Below, piece after piece: positions 12,410 to 14,751 of a stretch of 14,751 nucleotides of DNA. The translations under genes and the position numbers were made by a program. Every line of letters starts with the position of its first letter. Within the stretch, counting starts at the first letter, position 1. The stretch spans positions 1 to 14,751 of the forward strand of contig JAHDSP010000220.1 of NCBI GenBank assembly GCA_018432645.1, in the 5' to 3' direction. The stretch comes from Bacteroidales bacterium (lineage in GTDB: Bacteria; Bacteroidota; Bacteroidia; Bacteroidales; DTU049). The notes beneath the pieces are model-generated. The model was not told the DNA's origin and searched no databases. It saw only the letters and a program-made list of their open reading frames with translations.

Positions 12410-12937
12410 ATGACTATAAAGGAATATAATAAATCTGTAGATAAATACAGTGATCATTTGTATGCTTTTGCCTTAAAAGCATTACAAGATGATGATATGG
12501 CAAAAGATGTAGTACAGGAGAGCTTTATTCGTTTATGGGAAAACAAAGACAAAATAAAAAATAACAAGATTAAACCATATTTATTCACTATTGCTTATCA
12601 CTTGATAATAGATGAAACCAGATATGCTAATAGATTCGAATCTTTGTATTTCACTTATCAGGATGATGATGAAGAGATGAATGTAAATGTAATAGAGCTT
12701 TACCAGACTAATTATTCTTATATAAATAATTTCGATGTTAAAAAGAATATAACCAATGTAATTAATACTTTGCCAGAGATACAACAAAAAATTATGATGA
12801 TGAGAGATGAACAAGACTATAGCTATAAAGAAATCGCAGACCAGCTAAACATTAGCGAAACTCAAGTAAAAGTATATCTGCATCGTGGTAGACAACAAGT
12901 TAAATCAATCATTGGTAAAATGGAGAATTTATTATGA
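12410..12937 (+). CDS. ECF-type RNA polymerase sigma factor
   Basis: A 175-residue extracytoplasmic-function sigma-70 factor. Region 2 covers about residues 8-75: YNKSVDKYSDHLYAFALKAL, DDMAKDVVQESFIRLWENKD, KPYLFTIAYHLIIDETR. After a short acidic linker (DDDEEMNVN), region 4 covers about 117-166: LPEIQQKIMMMRDEQDYSYK, then EIADQLNISETQVKVYLHRG, the helix-turn-helix that reads the -35 region. The start fits the family because conserved sequence begins at once. The stop overlaps the next gene's ATG (ATGA), so translation is coupled to the probable anti-sigma protein. The -7 box lies 10 nt before the ATG. The regulon cannot be inferred. Confidence 0.95.
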   Translation: MTIKEYNKSVDKYSDHLYAFALKALQDDDMAKDVVQESFIRLWENKDKIKNNKIKPYLFTIAYHLIIDETRYANRFESLYFTYQDDDEEMNVNVIELYQTNYSYINNFDVKKNITNVINTLPEIQQKIMMMRDEQDYSYKEIADQLNISETQVKVYLHRGRQQVKSIIGKMENLL

Positions 12938-13689
12938 AAATGAAAAAAAATAAAAAATTTGATAAATTGCTACATCAATATATAGATGTAGAAAATAGTA
13001 AAAAACAAAAATATTTAAATGTTTTTTACCAAATTTATAATGAAAGTGATACTGCAAATGTCTCTTTAGATGAAGACTTTAAACAAAAATTAAAATCTAT
13101 ATCAAGTGAGAATAAAAAAAGCATAAGCTTTTCACCAATTTTGAGATATGCTGCTGTAATAGCTTTAGTGCTAGTTGTGAGTATTATAACTAGTATTATA
13201 TTTTTAGATAAAAAAATTAGTAATAATGAGTTTTTGGCTCTAGATACTACTACATACAAATATCAAAAGCTAATATTAACATATCAAAACTCTTCTGATA
13301 ATCATTCTAAACAAAATATTACTCTGACAGCTCAGAGCTCAAATATTGTAGAAAATAATAATGATTATAATACTCAAAGCACGAATTATATAGCTGAGAC
13401 TAATATTGAACCATTAGAAATGAAGAAATCTATTATCCCAATACAGCAAAATATAGATTGCTCGCCAGAATTAATAGACACTCGTACCATTTATCAGGGT
13501 TTACAAAATATAGCTGCAATTTTGGAACAGGAAGAAATAGCACAAGCAAATAATAATCATAAAAACCAGATTATTATCAATACTTGGAATAATATAAAAA
13601 AATTCATTGGTGAGGGCGAGTTACCTGACAATATTTCATTAGCAAGTGCATATAATTTTATCAAAAATACTGCAAACAAACAAGAATAA
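12934..13689 (+). CDS. Single-pass membrane protein, probable anti-sigma partner
   Basis: A 251-residue protein with a highly charged cytoplasmic N-terminus (about 65 residues, MKMKKNKKFDKLLHQYIDVE then a DEDFKQKLKSI helix), one membrane segment (about 69-91, ILRYAAVIALVLVVSIITSI) and an Asn/Gln/Thr-rich periplasmic part with no known domain. The layout, and an ATGA overlap with the ECF sigma gene, match the membrane proteins that pair with ECF sigma factors in Bacteroidota and act as anti-sigma factors. I do not see a recognisable zinc-binding anti-sigma domain, so the role is by context. A GGAG lies 8 nt before the ATG. Confidence 0.7.
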   Translation: MKMKKNKKFDKLLHQYIDVENSKKQKYLNVFYQIYNESDTANVSLDEDFKQKLKSISSENKKSISFSPILRYAAVIALVLVVSIITSIIFLDKKISNNEFLALDTTTYKYQKLILTYQNSSDNHSKQNITLTAQSSNIVENNNDYNTQSTNYIAETNIEPLEMKKSIIPIQQNIDCSPELIDTRTIYQGLQNIAAILEQEEIAQANNNHKNQIIINTWNNIKKFIGEGELPDNISLASAYNFIKNTANKQE

Positions 13690-13753
13690 GGGTTTAAAAC
13701 GTTTCATAGATAAAGAATAAAAGAGAGTAATTTTATTGAAATGAATTTTTTTA

Positions 13754-14095
13754 AACCACAAAGTTCTCAAAGAAGGCACAAAGAACACAGAGAAAAATAG
13801 AAAAGGATTAAAAATAGCATTTTTTAATCCACAGATTTACACAAATTAACACAGATGATTTAGTTTTTTAGAGTTTATTTGTGGACTAATTTATAACTAA
13901 TATCAAGCTAAACTCCTCATCCCATCACTAACCACTAACCACTAACCAATAACCACTAATCAACTCTATCACCTATCACCTATCACTTATCACCTATCAC
14001 CTATTCACCCAGTCTCCCCGTCTCAACTAATCAACTCATCAACCTTATTCTTTGATTAGTGCTCATTTGTGTGCATTTGTGGATTAATAAAAAAA
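13754..14095. repeat. Block of simple and inverted repeats
   Basis: This 504-bp gap between the anti-sigma-like gene and the DPP IV gene is built of repeats and has no gene. A hairpin GGATTAAAAA/TTTTTAATCC (13805-13830) may end the sigma operon. ACCACAAAG and CACAAAGAACACAGAG words lie at 13755-13792. A segment starting AATCCACAGATTTACACAAA (13826-13857) has an imperfect inverted counterpart, ATTTGTGTGCATTTGTGGAT (about 14055-14088). Between them lie five CACTAAC-type heptamers (13926-13960) and six CTATCAC-type heptamers (13966-14008). Confidence 0.7.
13926..14008 (+). repeat. Two adjacent heptanucleotide tandem arrays
   Basis: CACTAAC repeats with period 7 at 13926-13960 (three exact, then CAATAAC and CACTAAT). 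CTATCAC repeats at 13966-14000 (four exact and one TTATCAC), then a degenerate CTATTCAC. A pyrimidine/A-rich, G-poor strand continues through ACCCAGTCTCCCCGTC. Such short arrays change length by slippage. Confidence 0.8.
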
Positions 14096-14145
14096 GGACT
14101 ATTAAATAATTTATCCATAATAAACTTTATCTAACCAAATTTTAT

Positions 14146-14176
14146 TTATTCTTTTAATCTTTTATTATTATTTTTG
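14146..14176 (+). promoter_or_regulatory. Possible promoter of the DPP IV gene
   Basis: TATTTTTG at 14169-14176 matches TAnnTTTG; a weak TTTA lies near the -33 position. The start point would be about 12 nt before the ATG, again a very short leader. Confidence 0.4.
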
Positions 14177-14193
14177 CTAATAAAATTAAATGT

Positions 14194-14751
14194 ATGAAAA
14201 ATTTAAAATTCATTTTTCTTTTTATTGGATTATTTGCAGTTCAATTTATTTATGCACAAAAGATTAATTCCTACCGAGATATTTTTAAATATTATCAACG
14301 CTTTTACTCATTATCACAAGTACAAGCATATCCCGATGGAGAGTCTTTCACTCTAGTAGATAGTCTAGAAAATCTAGTACTTTTTAAAAATGGTAAATAT
14401 ACTAATTTACTAAGTCAAGAACAATTGAAAAAGGTTCTTCCGCAAGAATTATCTGGTAGTTTAGAATCTTTCCCTGAATATCAGTGGAAAGGTAAAGACA
14501 CATTAGTGATGACAATAGATACTACTTTGTATATTTACAATTTCAAAACAAAAAAATCAGAATTTATAGCCAAATGGCCAAATGCAGCCAAATACCTTGC
14601 TATCGAACCACATACTCTGCAAGTGGCCTATACTCTGAAAAACAATTTATATATAGCTCATAATGGCATGCAGATTTTAGTAGCTGGCGATATAGACACT
14701 AATATTGTATATGGACAATCTGTTCATCGTAATGAATTTGGCATAAATACT
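14194..14751 (+). CDS. S9 family (dipeptidyl peptidase IV-type) peptidase, N-terminal part
   Basis: The first 186 residues of a gene that runs off the right edge with no stop. A signal peptide (MKNLKFIFLFIGLFAVQFIY, cleaved after YAQ at residue 22) is followed by sequence typical of the eight-bladed beta-propeller of DPP IV (peptidase family S9B): SYRDIFKYYQRFYSLSQVQA, YPDGESFTLVD, KYLAIEPHTLQVAYTLKNNL, and the characteristic VYGQSVHRNEFGI near the edge, where family members read 'GxxVHRNEFGI'. The catalytic alpha/beta-hydrolase domain would lie beyond the window. The enzyme releases N-terminal Xaa-Pro dipeptides in the periplasm or at the cell surface. The start is the first ATG before a clear signal peptide. 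Confidence 0.88.
   Translation, partial: MKNLKFIFLFIGLFAVQFIYAQKINSYRDIFKYYQRFYSLSQVQAYPDGESFTLVDSLENLVLFKNGKYTNLLSQEQLKKVLPQELSGSLESFPEYQWKGKDTLVMTIDTTLYIYNFKTKKSEFIAKWPNAAKYLAIEPHTLQVAYTLKNNLYIAHNGMQILVAGDIDTNIVYGQSVHRNEFGINT

Noticed and set aside
13035..13259. Minus-strand frame inside the anti-sigma-like gene
   Set aside because: Antisense shadow in AT-rich coding sequence.
13926..14008. Heptamer arrays as a CRISPR array
   Set aside because: Units are 7 bp with no spacers and no cas genes; these are simple tandem repeats.

Overview
The window looks like chromosomal DNA of a Bacteroidota member, probably Bacteroidales-like. The support is: low GC; a C-terminal type IX secretion (T9SS) sorting domain; a single-RRM RNA-binding protein; a DPP IV-type peptidase; and many promoters of the Bacteroidota form TTTG-N19-TAnnTTTG. 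No rRNA, tRNA, transposase, integrase or CRISPR array is visible.

Layout. Left edge (1-442, +): the 3' end of floA, a flotillin-like membrane scaffold gene. Middle (652-11154): about 10.5 kb in which every gene lies on the minus strand. Reading rightward: a T9SS cargo protein; an erythromycin-esterase-like (EreA/ChaN superfamily) lipoprotein behind a small TonB C-terminal-domain protein; a uracil-DNA-glycosylase-like protein; a nitronate monooxygenase behind an RRM protein; a TOPRIM-like (DUF4276-like) protein behind an ABC-type AAA ATPase; a formylglycine-generating-enzyme-like secreted protein; a thioredoxin-like lipoprotein behind a Cys-rich small protein. Right part: ribD (minus) divergent from an ECF sigma factor and a probable anti-sigma partner (plus), then about 500 bp of simple and inverted repeats, then the start of a DPP IV-type S9 peptidase gene (plus) that runs off the end.

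Main structural observation. Several unrelated minus-strand genes end directly in an imperfect inverted repeat of about 90-140 bp. In gene orientation it starts with a TAACA motif, often containing or just following the stop codon, and ends with CCGTTA followed by a TGCAAT-like flank. In the best cases the 3' arm carries about three extra unpaired bases. This is how integron gene cassettes (ORF plus attC) are built, so the floA-ribD interval is best read as an integron-like cassette array without an integrase in view (CALIN-like). The motifs are not canonical attC and the interpretation is an inference. The nmo/rbp pair and a large palindromic repeat near 6.5-6.7 kb interrupt the series.

How parts may work together. 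Two near-identical 55-bp repeats, each a textbook Bacteroidota promoter, face into the array. One sits just beyond ribD and drives the Cys-rich/lipoprotein pair. The other drives the ATPase/TOPRIM pair. That pair resembles OLD- and PARIS-type ATPase-plus-TOPRIM antiphage modules and is the best candidate here for an under-described system. ribD and the ECF sigma gene appear to be transcribed from back-to-back promoters with almost no 5' leaders.
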